Shown: one piece after another, positions 1 to 7,573 of the stretch | Layout of the letters: each line of letters starts with the position of its first letter | How positions within the stretch are numbered: the stretch's first letter is position 1 | Assembly (NCBI GenBank): GCA_945876745.1 | Contig: CAMCPL010000001.1 | Span: forward strand, 408,706-472,705 | Length of the DNA: 64,000 bases | DNA from: an uncultured Clostridia bacterium | GTDB taxonomy: Bacteria; Bacillota; Clostridia; Oscillospirales; Acutalibacteraceae | Direction: 5' to 3' | Notes under the pieces: model-generated | Seen by the model: only the letters and a program-made list of their open reading frames with translations | Database searches by the model: none | What the model was told of the DNA's origin: nothing | Position numbers and translations under genes: made by a program

Positions 1-1
1 T

Positions 2-112
2 GATTACGAGGGCTGGGTTGTAGTTGAAGCAGAGCAAGACCCTGCAAAGGCTAATCCGTTTGAGTACGCAGTTAAGGCAAGAAAGTATATCGCAGAAAAC
101 ACAGGACTTTAA
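2..112 (+). CDS. C-terminal end of an IolE-like inositol catabolism protein (truncated by window edge)
   Basis: Thirty-six codons of an open frame run from the window edge to a TAA at 110-112. The residues include [16 protein letters not shown] followed by [11 protein letters not shown], which matches from memory the conserved C-terminus of 2-keto-myo-inositol dehydratase (IolE) and related xylose-isomerase-like TIM-barrel proteins. IolE dehydrates 2-keto-myo-inositol in cytoplasmic inositol breakdown. Only the last helix is visible, so the exact substrate cannot be assigned; another sugar isomerase or epimerase of the same fold is possible. Confidence 0.55.
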   Translation, partial: DYEGWVVVEAEQDPAKANPFEYAVKARKYIAENTGL

Positions 113-132
113 TCAAAATTTGAGGAATATTT

Positions 133-510
133 ATGGAACAGAATAATCAGCAATTTGATAATCAGTATTATCAGCCAAATCAACCACAACAACCACAACC
201 GCAGTATCAACCTCCGCAGCCGCAGTATCAGCCGCCTGTGTATCAACAGCCGGTTTATGACCCGACAAGAGAGGTAATGAGCGTCGGCTCGTACGTTTTG
301 ATGTTCATTCTATTATCAATTCCGGTTGTAAACGTTATCTGCTGGATTGTGTGGCTTGTAAGCCCCGATACAAATAAGAATAAGAAAAACTATGTTATTG
401 CTAATATTATAATTTACGCAATCAGCGTAGGAGTTTTAATTCTCGCAGGTATCGTTATGGCGGCTTTGGGTATTAGCCTTGCCGAAATCGGCGGTGCTGC
501 ATTGTACTAA
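133..510 (+). CDS. Q/P/Y-rich small membrane protein, function unknown
   Basis: A 125-residue protein preceded by GAGGAA 7 nt before the ATG. Residues 1-45 are low complexity, rich in Gln, Pro, Tyr and Asn, with repeated PQPQYQPP-type units. Residues about 50-75 and 88-112 are two hydrophobic segments separated by a short polar loop (SPDTNKNKKN). The arrangement of a disordered cytoplasmic tail plus two membrane helices is common in small Firmicutes membrane proteins of unknown role. It stands alone, 20 nt after the IolE-like gene and followed by its own terminator. I do not recognise a named family. Confidence 0.75.
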   Translation: MEQNNQQFDNQYYQPNQPQQPQPQYQPPQPQYQPPVYQQPVYDPTREVMSVGSYVLMFILLSIPVVNVICWIVWLVSPDTNKNKKNYVIANIIIYAISVGVLILAGIVMAALGISLAEIGGAALY

Positions 511-526
511 AAATCAAAATAATAAC

Positions 527-570
527 AAAAACTGCAAGCACATCCACCCTTCGGACTGCTTGCAGTTTTT
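527..570 (+). terminator. Rho-independent terminator
   Basis: CTGCAAGCA at 532-540 pairs with TGCTTGCAG at 557-565, flanked by A-rich and T5 tracts. It closes the small membrane protein gene and separates it from the infC promoter. Confidence 0.85.
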
Positions 571-597
571 AATTTTTGTATTGCTCAAAATTATTTC

Positions 598-626
598 TTG
601 ACAAATGGGATTTTATGTGTTATATT
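598..626 (+). promoter_or_regulatory. Sigma-A promoter of the infC-rpmI-rplT operon
   Basis: TTGACA at 598-603 and TATATT at 621-626 are separated by exactly 17 nt. Transcription would start near 633, leaving a leader of about 125 nt before infC. Confidence 0.85.
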
Positions 627-632
627 ATTTGC

Positions 633-758
633 ACAACGAAGCAGAGCGTTTGTTCTCCCCTTAAGCGAGTGAGTAAAAAGGGCAATATTTCTTTTGATTT
701 ATTGGAGCACGGGCGTTTTGCGTTTGTGCTTATTTATTTTTATAAAGAGGTGTTTTTT
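633..758 (+). promoter_or_regulatory. Candidate L20-type leader with attenuator hairpin upstream of infC
   Basis: The untranslated leader carries a terminator-like hairpin: 706-715 pairs with 721-730 (ten pairs, three of them G-U) around a TTTTG loop, followed by a T-rich run 731-743. A weaker CCCTT/AAGGG pair lies around 655-685. In Firmicutes infC-rpmI-rplT operons are known to be controlled by binding of r-protein L20 to the leader, causing premature termination. The position and hairpin fit that model; I could not match the L20 binding pseudoknot by eye, so the regulator is inferred. Confidence 0.5.
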
Positions 759-1274
759 ATCAGCAAAGATGCTCCACAGCTCAACGGTGAGATTAGAGAC
801 AAGGAATTACGTGTAATTTCCGACACAGGCGAGCAGCTCGGTATTATGAGTGCAAAGGAGGCTCAGGCGCTTGCAGATGCAAGAGGCGTTGACCTTGTAA
901 AGATTGCTCCTATGGCGAAGCCGCCCGTTTGCAAGATTATGGATTATTCCAAGTATCGCTACGAGCAGACAAAGCGCGAAAAGGAAAATCGCAAGAAGCA
1001 AAAGACTGTCGAAACAAAGGAAATCAGACTTTCTCTTAATATCGACATCGGCGATTTCAACACAAAGGTAAATCAAGCAAGAAAGTTTCTTGCAAAGGGT
1101 GACAAGATTAAGGTTTCTATCCGTCTTCGCGGAAGAGAAATGGCTCACCCCGAGCTTGGCGAAACAAATATGCAGAGGTTTGCCGACGAGCTTTCAGAGG
1201 AAGCAACTATTGATAAAAAGCCGAAATTAGAGGGACGTCAAATTTTGATGTTTATGTCCCCGAAGACAAAGTAA
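759..1274 (+). CDS. infC: Translation initiation factor IF-3, ATC start
   Basis: IF-3 binds the 30S subunit and proofreads start-codon and initiator-tRNA pairing. The 171-residue protein starts (M)SKDAPQLNGEIRDKELRVI and contains the N-terminal domain, the linker YRYEQTKREKENRKKQK and the C-terminal domain ending LMFMSPKTK, the usual family length. No ATG, GTG or TTG fits; an AAAGAGGTG SD at 744-752 sits 6 nt before ATC at 759, where homologues begin. Upstream in-frame sequence (from 576) is leader. A non-canonical AUU/AUC start is the known autoregulatory device of infC, because IF-3 discriminates against its own codon. It is the first gene of infC-rpmI-rplT. Confidence 0.93.
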   Translation: MSKDAPQLNGEIRDKELRVISDTGEQLGIMSAKEAQALADARGVDLVKIAPMAKPPVCKIMDYSKYRYEQTKREKENRKKQKTVETKEIRLSLNIDIGDFNTKVNQARKFLAKGDKIKVSIRLRGREMAHPELGETNMQRFADELSEEATIDKKPKLEGRQILMFMSPKTK

Positions 1275-1298
1275 TTCAATTTTACGGAGGAATAAATT

Positions 1299-1496
1299 AT
1301 GCCAAAAATTAAGACACATAGCGGCGCAAAAAAGCGTTTCAAGACCACAAAGAGCGGTAAGGTTAAGAGAGCACACGCTTACACTTCTCACATCCTTACA
1401 AAGAAATCAACAAAGCGTAAGAGAAATCTTCGCAAGACTGCAGTTGCCGATGTTACAAACCAGAAGCAATGCAAGAGACTTGTTCCTTATAAATAA
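1299..1496 (+). CDS. rpmI: 50S ribosomal protein L35
   Basis: A 65-residue, highly basic protein starting [15 protein letters not shown], the invariant L35 N-terminus, with an ACGGAGGA SD before ATG. It lies 24 nt after infC and 34 nt before rplT, the conserved infC-rpmI-rplT operon order. L35 is a late-assembling small protein of the large subunit. Confidence 0.97.
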   Translation: MPKIKTHSGAKKRFKTTKSGKVKRAHAYTSHILTKKSTKRKRNLRKTAVADVTNQKQCKRLVPYK

Positions 1497-1530
1497 GAAG
1501 AATTCATAACACTTACGGAGGTATTTAACA

Positions 1531-1884
1531 ATGGCAAGAATTAAAGGCGCTATGGCGACTCGCAAAAGAAGAAAAAAGGTATTAAAGGCAGCTAAAGGAT
1601 ATTACGGCTCAAAGCACGCTTTGTTCAGAACAGCTAAACAGGCTGTAATGAAGAGCGGTCAGTATGCATATATCGGCAGAAAGCAGAAGAAGAGAGACTT
1701 CAGAAGAATTTGGATTACTCGTATTTCCGCAGCAGCAAAGATGAACGGTATGAACTATTCAACATTTATGAACGGTCTCAAGAAAGCCGGCATCGAGCTT
1801 AACAGAAAGATGCTTTCCGAGATTGCAATCGCAGATCCGGCAGGCTTCACAGCACTTGTTGAGGCTGCAAAGAAGGCATTATAA
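1531..1884 (+). CDS. rplT: 50S ribosomal protein L20
   Basis: A 117-residue protein with the typical [16 protein letters not shown] start, an extended basic N-terminal arm and a globular C-terminal RNA-binding domain. L20 is essential for early 50S assembly and in Firmicutes represses its own operon through the infC leader. The SD ACGGAGG precedes the ATG. Last gene of the operon, followed by a strong terminator. Confidence 0.97.
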   Translation: MARIKGAMATRKRRKKVLKAAKGYYGSKHALFRTAKQAVMKSGQYAYIGRKQKKRDFRRIWITRISAAAKMNGMNYSTFMNGLKKAGIELNRKMLSEIAIADPAGFTALVEAAKKAL

Positions 1885-1905
1885 TAATTCAATATTTTGC
1901 ACACT

Positions 1906-1932
1906 AAAGTCTCCTGTTTTCAGGAGACTTTT
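1906..1932 (+). terminator. Terminator of the infC operon
   Basis: AAAGTCTCCTG (1906-1916) pairs with CAGGAGACTTT across a TTTT loop and runs into T residues. Confidence 0.9.
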
Positions 1933-1936
1933 AATG

Positions 1937-1965
1937 TTGCGTTGGAGTAGGAAATATATTATAAT
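1937..1965 (+). promoter_or_regulatory. Promoter placing the trmN6-like mRNA start at or next to its ATG
   Basis: TTGCGT at 1937-1942 and TATAAT at 1960-1965 with a 17-nt spacer. The expected start site, 6-7 nt past the -10, is 1972, the A of the ATG, so the transcript would be leaderless. Confidence 0.55.
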
Positions 1966-1971
1966 AACGTT

Positions 1972-2715
1972 ATGGAATACAGATATGAAAGATTGTCGGA
2001 CAACATAAAAATTGCTGTGAGTTCGGAGCATACTTTCGGAACAGACGCGGTGCTCCTGTCGTATTTCGCAAAGCCGAAATACAAGGACAAGGCGCTTGAT
2101 ATGGGAACGGGTTGCGGAATAATTCCGCTTTTGTGGCTTCGTGACGAAAAGCAAAACGGCATACATTGTCTTGACATACAGGAAAACGCTTTTGAACAGG
2201 TAAAGGCATCAATCGAAATAAACTCCTTGGGCGACAGACTTACACCGCACCTTTGCGATTTGAGGGAAATTGAAAAGGAATTTCCTGCCGAGTGCTTTAC
2301 GTTGGTTACAATGAATCCGCCGTACAAGCCGGTCAATACAGGCATAGAAAGCCTCGGTGAAAGCGCAAAAATTGCACGTCACGAGGTTTGCTGTAATATC
2401 GAAAATGCTGTAAAAGCGGCGAGCTATTTGCTTACATACACGGGAAGATTTTGTATGTGCCACCGTCCCGAAAGACTTGCAGACGTTATATCGTCAATGC
2501 GGCAGTACAAAATTGAGCCGAAGCGTTTGAGATTTGTGTCGGACAGACAGGGAGAAAAGCCGTTCTTGTTTTTGATTGAGGGACGAAAGGGCTCAAAGCC
2601 GTTTTTGTCGGTTGAGCCGGAGCTTGTTATAAAAAACAGCGAGAGCAAATTTACACCTGAAATGATAGAAATTTACGGCTCATATGCCGATGGATACGAG
2701 GATAAGATTAGATAA
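1972..2715 (+). CDS. TrmN6/YfiC-like tRNA (adenine-N6) methyltransferase
   Basis: A 247-residue class I SAM-dependent methyltransferase. Motif I is LDMGTGCGIIPL near residue 43, the acidic residue follows motif II (HCLDIQENA), and the catalytic NPPY motif is at TMNPPYKP near residue 114. This combination marks the YfiC/TrmN6 family, which methylates A37 of tRNA1(Val) in E. coli; the substrate here is inferred. There is no SD in the 15 nt before ATG and a consensus -10 ends 6 nt upstream, suggesting a leaderless mRNA. It overlaps rsmI by 1 nt, forming an RNA-modification operon. Confidence 0.85.
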   Translation: MEYRYERLSDNIKIAVSSEHTFGTDAVLLSYFAKPKYKDKALDMGTGCGIIPLLWLRDEKQNGIHCLDIQENAFEQVKASIEINSLGDRLTPHLCDLREIEKEFPAECFTLVTMNPPYKPVNTGIESLGESAKIARHEVCCNIENAVKAASYLLTYTGRFCMCHRPERLADVISSMRQYKIEPKRLRFVSDRQGEKPFLFLIEGRKGSKPFLSVEPELVIKNSESKFTPEMIEIYGSYADGYEDKIR

Positions 2716-3533
2716 TGAGTGGAAAATTATTTGTAGTCGGAACGCCTATCGGAAATTTGGGCGACCTTTCGCCGAGGGCTGTCGAGGTGCTTGAAAATGT
2801 TGACTTTATCGCCGCAGAGGATACAAGGGTAACTCTTAAGCTGCTCAATCATTTCGGTATAAAAAAGGAAATGATAAGCTATTTTGAGCATAACAAAAGC
2901 AGTCACGGCGAGATAATCATATCCCGACTTTTGAACGGCGAAAGCTGTGCGATATGCACCGACGCAGGTATGCCGGCAATATCCGACCCCGGTGAGGATT
3001 TAGTCAGAGAATGTCACGAAAAGGGTATTGACGTTGAGAGCGTGCCGGGTCCTACAGCGTTTGCAACTGCGCTTGCAATATCGGGTATGAACACACGCCG
3101 ATTTACCTTTGAGGGCTTTTTGTCGGCGAACAAAAAGGAACGCAGAGCACTGCTTGACGAATTAAAAACAGAAAAACGAACAATGGTTTTTTATGAAGCA
3201 CCGCATAAGCTCAAAGCAACACTCGCAGATATGCAGGAGTCTTTCGGCGACAGGGAGATTGCGCTTGTTCGTGAGATAACAAAAATTCACGAGCAGGTTA
3301 TTCGTACAACACTTTTCAAGGCTTGTGAAATGTACGAAAACGAAAATCCAAAGGGCGAATTTGTAATAATCGTATCGGGAGCCGCTGAGCAGGAAAAGGA
3401 AATAACCTTTGAGCAGGCAGTAAAAATTGCACGTGAAATGGTGGAGGACGGAATGAGCGTGAATAACGCAAGCAAGGAAGCGGCAAAAATGACACCGTTC
3501 AAAAAGAACGATATTTATAAGGCGTTATTATGA
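2715..3533 (+). CDS. rsmI: 16S rRNA (cytidine1402-2'-O)-methyltransferase
   Basis: A 272-residue tetrapyrrole-methylase-fold protein. Residues 1-12 LFVVGTPIGNLGDL and AEDTRVTLKLL near residue 35 are RsmI signatures, followed by CTDAGMPAISDPG and SVPGPTAFATAL. RsmI methylates the 2'-OH of C1402 in the ribosomal P site together with RsmH. The start codon overlaps the stop of the upstream methyltransferase (TAATG), and the end overlaps the next gene (ATGA), so the three genes are translationally coupled. Length is normal for the family. Confidence 0.95.
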   Translation: MSGKLFVVGTPIGNLGDLSPRAVEVLENVDFIAAEDTRVTLKLLNHFGIKKEMISYFEHNKSSHGEIIISRLLNGESCAICTDAGMPAISDPGEDLVRECHEKGIDVESVPGPTAFATALAISGMNTRRFTFEGFLSANKKERRALLDELKTEKRTMVFYEAPHKLKATLADMQESFGDREIALVREITKIHEQVIRTTLFKACEMYENENPKGEFVIIVSGAAEQEKEITFEQAVKIAREMVEDGMSVNNASKEAAKMTPFKKNDIYKALL

Positions 3534-4402
3534 TCTGTAATCAATGTCCGAGAAGGTGTAATGTTGAGCGTTCAAAAGCAGTTGGACGTTGCGGCGTAGG
3601 TGAAAATTTTAAGCTGGCAAGGGCTTCGCTTCATTTTTGGGAGGAACCGTGTATAAGCGGTGAAAACGGAAGCGGTACGGTGTTTTTCAGCGGTTGTAAT
3701 CTTGGTTGCGTTTTTTGTCAGAATTATGAGATAAGCCACAGGAAAATCGGCAGAGAAGTCAGCGCCGACGAGCTTATAAAAATTTTTGAGTCGCTTATAG
3801 AAAAGGGAGCAAATAATATCAATCTTGTAAACCCTACTCATTATGCGTTACAGCTTGCCGACGTGCTTTCAAAATGGAAATCTCCCGTACCGATTGTCTA
3901 TAATTCGTCGGGGTACGAAAGCGTTGAAACGCTCAAAATGCTTGACGGTCTTGTTGATATTTATTTGCCCGATTTCAAATACATATCAAGCGAAAAAGCA
4001 AGAAAATACAGCTTTGCCGAGGATTATCCCGATGTCGCAATGCTTGCATTACAGGAAATGAAACGGCAGGTCGGTGCAGATGTGTTTGACGAAAGCGGAC
4101 TTATGAAAAAGGGTATGATTATTCGACATCTTGTTTTGCCGTCTAATACAAATGCGAGCATAAAGGCGCTTGATTATCTTGCCGAAAATTATGCAGATAC
4201 CTATATTTCCGTTATGGCTCAGTATACGCCCTGCGGCAATTTGACGGGATATGACGAAATAAACCGAAAGCTGACAAAAAGAGAATACAACAAGATTGTC
4301 GATTATATTCTGTCGCTCGGACTTGATAAAATTTTTATTCAGGATTTGTCGTCGTCGGGTGACCGGTTTATACCCGAATTTAGTGAAAATTTCAAATATT
4401 GA
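3530..4402 (+). CDS. Radical SAM protein, PflX-like (COG1313 type)
   Basis: A 290-residue protein with the radical SAM cluster CNLGCVFC (Cys56, Cys60, Cys63) following FFSGC. The N-terminus MICNQCPRRCNVERSKAVGRC carries four more cysteines that may bind metal. This N-terminal Cys motif plus the core resembles the PflX/COG1313 proteins, relatives of pyruvate formate-lyase activase whose substrate is not established. It overlaps rsmI by 4 nt. A glycyl-radical enzyme is not encoded in the window, so the target is unknown. Confidence 0.8.
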   Translation: MICNQCPRRCNVERSKAVGRCGVGENFKLARASLHFWEEPCISGENGSGTVFFSGCNLGCVFCQNYEISHRKIGREVSADELIKIFESLIEKGANNINLVNPTHYALQLADVLSKWKSPVPIVYNSSGYESVETLKMLDGLVDIYLPDFKYISSEKARKYSFAEDYPDVAMLALQEMKRQVGADVFDESGLMKKGMIIRHLVLPSNTNASIKALDYLAENYADTYISVMAQYTPCGNLTGYDEINRKLTKREYNKIVDYILSLGLDKIFIQDLSSSGDRFIPEFSENFKY

Positions 4403-4427
4403 TTTTAGTACGGTAATGTGCTATTAT
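4399..4427 (+). promoter_or_regulatory. Promoter of mscL
   Basis: TTGATT at 4399-4404 and TATTAT at 4422-4427 with a 17-nt spacer; the -35 overlaps the end of the radical SAM gene. Confidence 0.6.
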
Positions 4428-4464
4428 ATTAGTAGATAGTTAAGTGTGAAAAAGGAGAAGTAAA

Positions 4465-4902
4465 ATGAAAAAGTTTTTAGAAGAATTTAGAGCATTTATT
4501 GCAAAGGGAAATGTTCTTGATTTGGCTGTCGGCGTTATCATCGGCGGTGCGTTCGGTTCGGTTGTCAGCGGTCTTACCGACAACATCATTCAGCCGCTTC
4601 TTAATTGTATCGGCGGCGCAAATGTTCAGGGTAAAATTCAGCTTTTCGGTACTGAAAATTATCTTGATTACGGCGCATTTATTTCGGCTATTATTAATTT
4701 TTTGATTATGGCGTTCGTTGTATTCCTGATTGTTAAATCAGTGAATAAGCTCAGCGAAACCGCTTCAAAGCTCGGAAAGAAAAAGGAAAAAGAGGAAACA
4801 CCGGCAGAGCCTACAACAAAGGTTTGTCCTTATTGCAAGAGCGAAATTGCTATTGATGCAACAAAGTGCCCTCATTGTACAAGCGACTTATCTGCCGAAT
4901 AA
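4465..4902 (+). CDS. mscL: Large-conductance mechanosensitive channel with C-terminal zinc ribbon
   Basis: MscL opens under membrane tension to release solutes during osmotic downshock. Residues 1-95 show the family pattern: MKKFLEEFRAFIAKGNVLDL, TM1 around 18-40, a periplasmic loop, and TM2 around 71-92. The usual cytoplasmic helix is followed by an added zinc ribbon, CPYC at 121-124 and CPHC at 135-138, bringing the protein to 145 residues. I recall such tails in some Firmicutes homologues; their role is unclear. The SD GGAGAAG precedes the ATG. Single-gene unit. Confidence 0.95.
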   Translation: MKKFLEEFRAFIAKGNVLDLAVGVIIGGAFGSVVSGLTDNIIQPLLNCIGGANVQGKIQLFGTENYLDYGAFISAIINFLIMAFVVFLIVKSVNKLSETASKLGKKKEKEETPAEPTTKVCPYCKSEIAIDATKCPHCTSDLSAE

Positions 4903-4928
4903 ATAAATACATAATTACATAATTATAA

Positions 4929-4956
4929 AGGGCACCCTAATGGGTGTCCGATTTTA
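4929..4956 (+). terminator. Probable mscL terminator
   Basis: GGCACCC (4931-4937) pairs with GGGTGTC (4942-4948), one G-U pair, followed by a short T run; modest strength. Confidence 0.5.
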
Positions 4957-4975
4957 TAAAAAAGGGGTTTTAGAA

Positions 4976-5899
4976 ATGATTAAAAAGGAATACACATACA
5001 AAAGTGCTTCGGGTATTTGCGACATTAAGGCTTGGCAATGGGCGCCCGAGGGTGAGGTTAAGGCTGTTATTCAAATGCACCACGGAATGGCGGAGCATTG
5101 CACAAGATACGAAAGCTGGATAAATGATTTTGTCGGCAGGGGATATGCAATCTTTATGAACGATATGCTCGGTCACGGCGAATCAAATGAGGACAAAGAA
5201 CTGCTCGGATATTTCGGTGATAACGACGGATACAAAAATATTCTTGCTGACGCAAAGACGCTTACCGATATTGCAAAATCCGAATATCCCGACAAGAAGT
5301 TTATGATAGCCGGTCATTCTATGGGCTCGCTTGCTATGAGATGCTATATTAACGAATACGGCTGTGATTTCGACGGCGCAATTTTTATTGGCACCGCAGG
5401 ACCGACACCGCTTGCAAAGGCAGGTATTCCGATTATGAAGCTTGTAGGTGCGATCAAGGGCAAAAAGCATCACAGTCAGTTTTTGAACAATATTTCACTC
5501 GGTGCGTATGACAAGCCGTTTGAGCACAGAACACATTATGACTGGGGTATGCGTGATACCGAAGAGGTTGACAAATATGTTGCAGACGACCTTTGCGGCT
5601 TTTTGTTCACCGTTGCAGGCTATATGGATTTGTCGAAGCTTGTTGTAAAATGCAATGAGGACGAGTGGTACAGGAATGTTTCTGTCGATGTCCCAATATT
5701 GTTGACATCGGGCGATATGGACCCTGTCGGAAATTACGGTAAGGGCGTTCGTCAGGTTTATCAAAAACTGCTCGAAACCGGCCATAATAAGGTTACCTTA
5801 AAGCTGTATCACGAAGCTCGCCACGAAATCCTTAACGAGCTTAATAAGGCTGAGGTTTACGACGATATTAACAAATGGATTGAGGAAAATGTATTATAA
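4976..5899 (+). CDS. Alpha/beta hydrolase, monoacylglycerol lipase / lysophospholipase-like
   Basis: A 307-residue serine hydrolase of the Hydrolase_4 type. The oxyanion region MHHGMAEHCTRY, the nucleophile elbow GHSMGS, the acidic residue in TSGDMDPVG and the C-terminal histidine in YHEARHEI give a complete triad. Homologues cleave monoacylglycerols or lysophospholipids; the substrate here is inferred. The ATG at 4976 is chosen over an in-frame ATG at 4940 because AAAAGGGG at 4959-4966 is a suitable SD and the upstream codons overlap the mscL terminator hairpin. It overlaps tatD by 1 nt. Confidence 0.88.
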   Translation: MIKKEYTYKSASGICDIKAWQWAPEGEVKAVIQMHHGMAEHCTRYESWINDFVGRGYAIFMNDMLGHGESNEDKELLGYFGDNDGYKNILADAKTLTDIAKSEYPDKKFMIAGHSMGSLAMRCYINEYGCDFDGAIFIGTAGPTPLAKAGIPIMKLVGAIKGKKHHSQFLNNISLGAYDKPFEHRTHYDWGMRDTEEVDKYVADDLCGFLFTVAGYMDLSKLVVKCNEDEWYRNVSVDVPILLTSGDMDPVGNYGKGVRQVYQKLLETGHNKVTLKLYHEARHEILNELNKAEVYDDINKWIEENVL

Positions 5900-6669
5900 T
5901 GGCGTATAATATTTTTGATACACATTCTCATTACGACGACGATAAATTCGATAAGGACAGGGCAAGCCTGCTTAATTCCTTGCCCGACAAGGGCGTATGC
6001 CGTGTTGTAAGCTGCGGCTGTGATATAAACAGCAGTAAATTCAACAGGCTTTTGAGTGAAAAATATGACTATTTCTATTTCGCCGCAGGCTTTCATCCCG
6101 AAAATTTGGAGGGCTTTTCGCTTGACGATTTAGACATTATAGAGGAAATCGCAAAGCATAAAAAGTGCCTTGCTATCGGCGAAATCGGTCTTGACTATCA
6201 TTGGATGTCAAGCAGTAAGCAGGTACAAAAGGAGTTTTTTGAAGCACAAATTGAGCTTGCAAAAAAGCTCGATATGCCTGTAATAGTTCACGACAGAGAA
6301 GCTCACGGCGACACTCTCGATATATTAAAGGCGACAAAGCCAAAGGGAGTTTTGCATTGCTTTTCAGGCTCAAGGGAAATGGCGAGGGAAATAATAAAGC
6401 TCGGAATGTATATCGGTCTTAACGGAGTTGTCACCTTTAAGAACGCACGAAAAAGCCTTGAGGTAGTAAAGGATATTCCGCTCGACAGGCTCGTACTTGA
6501 AACGGATTGCCCGTATCTTGCGCCTGAGCCTCACCGAGGAAAGCGCAACGATTCGTCATATATTCCGTTTATTGCCGAAAAAATCGGCGAGGTTCTCTCA
6601 ATCCCTGCGCAGGAAGTTCTTGATAAAACCTATCAAAACGCCTGCCATTTGTACAAATTAGCGAAATAA
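5899..6669 (+). CDS. tatD: TatD family metal-dependent hydrolase (DNase)
   Basis: A 256-residue TIM-barrel amidohydrolase-type protein. Metal ligands are visible: DTHSHYDDD at the start, GEIGLDYH in the middle, VIVHDREAH, LHCFSGS and LETDCPYL followed by PEPHRGKRN. TatD enzymes act as 3'-5' exonucleases or DNases in the cytoplasm. Its start codon overlaps the hydrolase stop (TAATG). It ends shortly before a consensus promoter for rpsF. Confidence 0.93.
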   Translation: MAYNIFDTHSHYDDDKFDKDRASLLNSLPDKGVCRVVSCGCDINSSKFNRLLSEKYDYFYFAAGFHPENLEGFSLDDLDIIEEIAKHKKCLAIGEIGLDYHWMSSSKQVQKEFFEAQIELAKKLDMPVIVHDREAHGDTLDILKATKPKGVLHCFSGSREMAREIIKLGMYIGLNGVVTFKNARKSLEVVKDIPLDRLVLETDCPYLAPEPHRGKRNDSSYIPFIAEKIGEVLSIPAQEVLDKTYQNACHLYKLAK

Positions 6670-6673
6670 ATGC

Positions 6674-6702
6674 TTGACATATTTACTGTTTACTGTTATA
6701 AT
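6674..6702 (+). promoter_or_regulatory. Fully consensus promoter of rpsF-ssb-rpsR
   Basis: TTGACA at 6674-6679 and TATAAT at 6697-6702 with a 17-nt spacer, a perfect sigma-A promoter as expected for ribosomal genes. Confidence 0.93.
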
Positions 6703-6708
6703 AACGAG

Positions 6709-6790
6709 GCTTGCAAAATATCTTGTTGCAGGCGAAATATCCTTGTGCGAGGAGAAATCGCACCAAAAGTCCAAAAGGAGGTGCTGAAGA
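6709..6790 (+). promoter_or_regulatory. Structured rpsF leader, possible S6:S18 autoregulatory site
   Basis: The 80-nt leader contains GTGCGA (6745-6750) pairing with TCGCAC (6758-6763) around a GGAGAAA loop, and a TGCAA/TTGCA pairing upstream. Firmicutes rpsF leaders are known to bind the S6:S18 complex; I cannot match that consensus with certainty, so the regulatory role is inferred from position. Confidence 0.4.
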
Positions 6791-7081
6791 ATGGCATTAA
6801 AAGACTACGAAATCGTAATGGTTTACTCTCTTTCAAAGGGTGAAGAGGCTGTTGCTGCTTTGCAAAAGAAGTTTACAGACCTTATCGCTAAGAATGGCAC
6901 TCTCGGCGAAGTAGAAGAATGGGGCAAGAAGAAGCTTGCATATCCTATCAACTATGAAACCGACGGTTACTATGTTCTTATCAATTTCTCATCAGAAGAG
7001 AAGTTCCCGGCTGAGCTTGACCGTGTAATCAACATTACCGACGGCGTGCTTCGTTCACTTATCGTTGCAAAAGGCGAATAA
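6791..7081 (+). CDS. rpsF: 30S ribosomal protein S6
   Basis: A 96-residue protein starting ALKDYEIVMVYSL with the ferredoxin-like S6 fold pattern (EEWGKKKLAYPIN, DGYYVLINFSS). S6 binds S18 and the central domain of 16S rRNA. A near-perfect SD AAAAGGAGGTG precedes the ATG. First gene of the conserved rpsF-ssb-rpsR operon. Confidence 0.97.
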   Translation: MALKDYEIVMVYSLSKGEEAVAALQKKFTDLIAKNGTLGEVEEWGKKKLAYPINYETDGYYVLINFSSEEKFPAELDRVINITDGVLRSLIVAKGE

Positions 7082-7099
7082 TTAAGGAGGCTCACATCT

Positions 7100-7534
7100 A
7101 TGTTGAATATGGTTGCATTGATGGGAAGACTTACCTTCGAGCCGGAGCTTCGTAAAACTCCGAGCGATGTTTCCGTTATCCGCTTTCAAATTGCGTGCGA
7201 CAGAACGTATCAGCGTGCAGGTGCCGAAAGACAGACGGATTTCATCGACTGCGTTGCATGGAGACAGACTGCTGAATTTATTTCACGCTATTTTCATAAG
7301 GGCTCTATGATTGCAGTTGAAGGTACTATCCAAACAAGTAGCTACACCGATAAGAACGGAAATCAAAGAAAGCAGGTAGAGGTACTTGCAAATAACGTTT
7401 CATTCTGCGGTTCAAAGAATGAAGCAGGCTCTGTATCCAACAATGGTTACAATCAGGCTGCTCCGAGCTATGCAAGCGCAGACAACAGCGACTTTGAAGA
7501 AATCGTTGATGATGACGACGATTTGCCGTTCTAA
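7100..7534 (+). CDS. ssb: Single-stranded DNA-binding protein
   Basis: A 144-residue OB-fold protein: MLNMVALMGRLTFEPELRKTP..., TDFIDCVAWRQTAEFI and GSMIAVEGTIQTSSY. The C-terminus is an acidic tip DDDDLPF that recruits replication and repair partners. SSB protects single-stranded DNA in replication, repair and recombination. SD AAGGAGG precedes the ATG. Its location between rpsF and rpsR is the normal Firmicutes order. Confidence 0.97.
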   Translation: MLNMVALMGRLTFEPELRKTPSDVSVIRFQIACDRTYQRAGAERQTDFIDCVAWRQTAEFISRYFHKGSMIAVEGTIQTSSYTDKNGNQRKQVEVLANNVSFCGSKNEAGSVSNNGYNQAAPSYASADNSDFEEIVDDDDDLPF

Positions 7535-7573
7535 TTACAAAAATTACCCTAATTTATAAGGAGGAAAACCAAA

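Noticed and set aside
576..758. N-terminal extension of IF-3 from ATG 576
   Set aside because: This region holds the promoter -10 (621-626) and the leader hairpin; residues do not resemble IF-3 and the ATG has no SD.
807..1148. Minus-strand ORF inside infC (and the many similar antisense ORFs over real genes)
   Set aside because: Shadows of well-supported coding sequences, with no SD, no family resemblance and odd composition.
4940..4975. Upstream start of the alpha/beta hydrolase
   Set aside because: ATG 4940 lies in the loop side of the mscL terminator hairpin and has no SD; ATG 4976 does.
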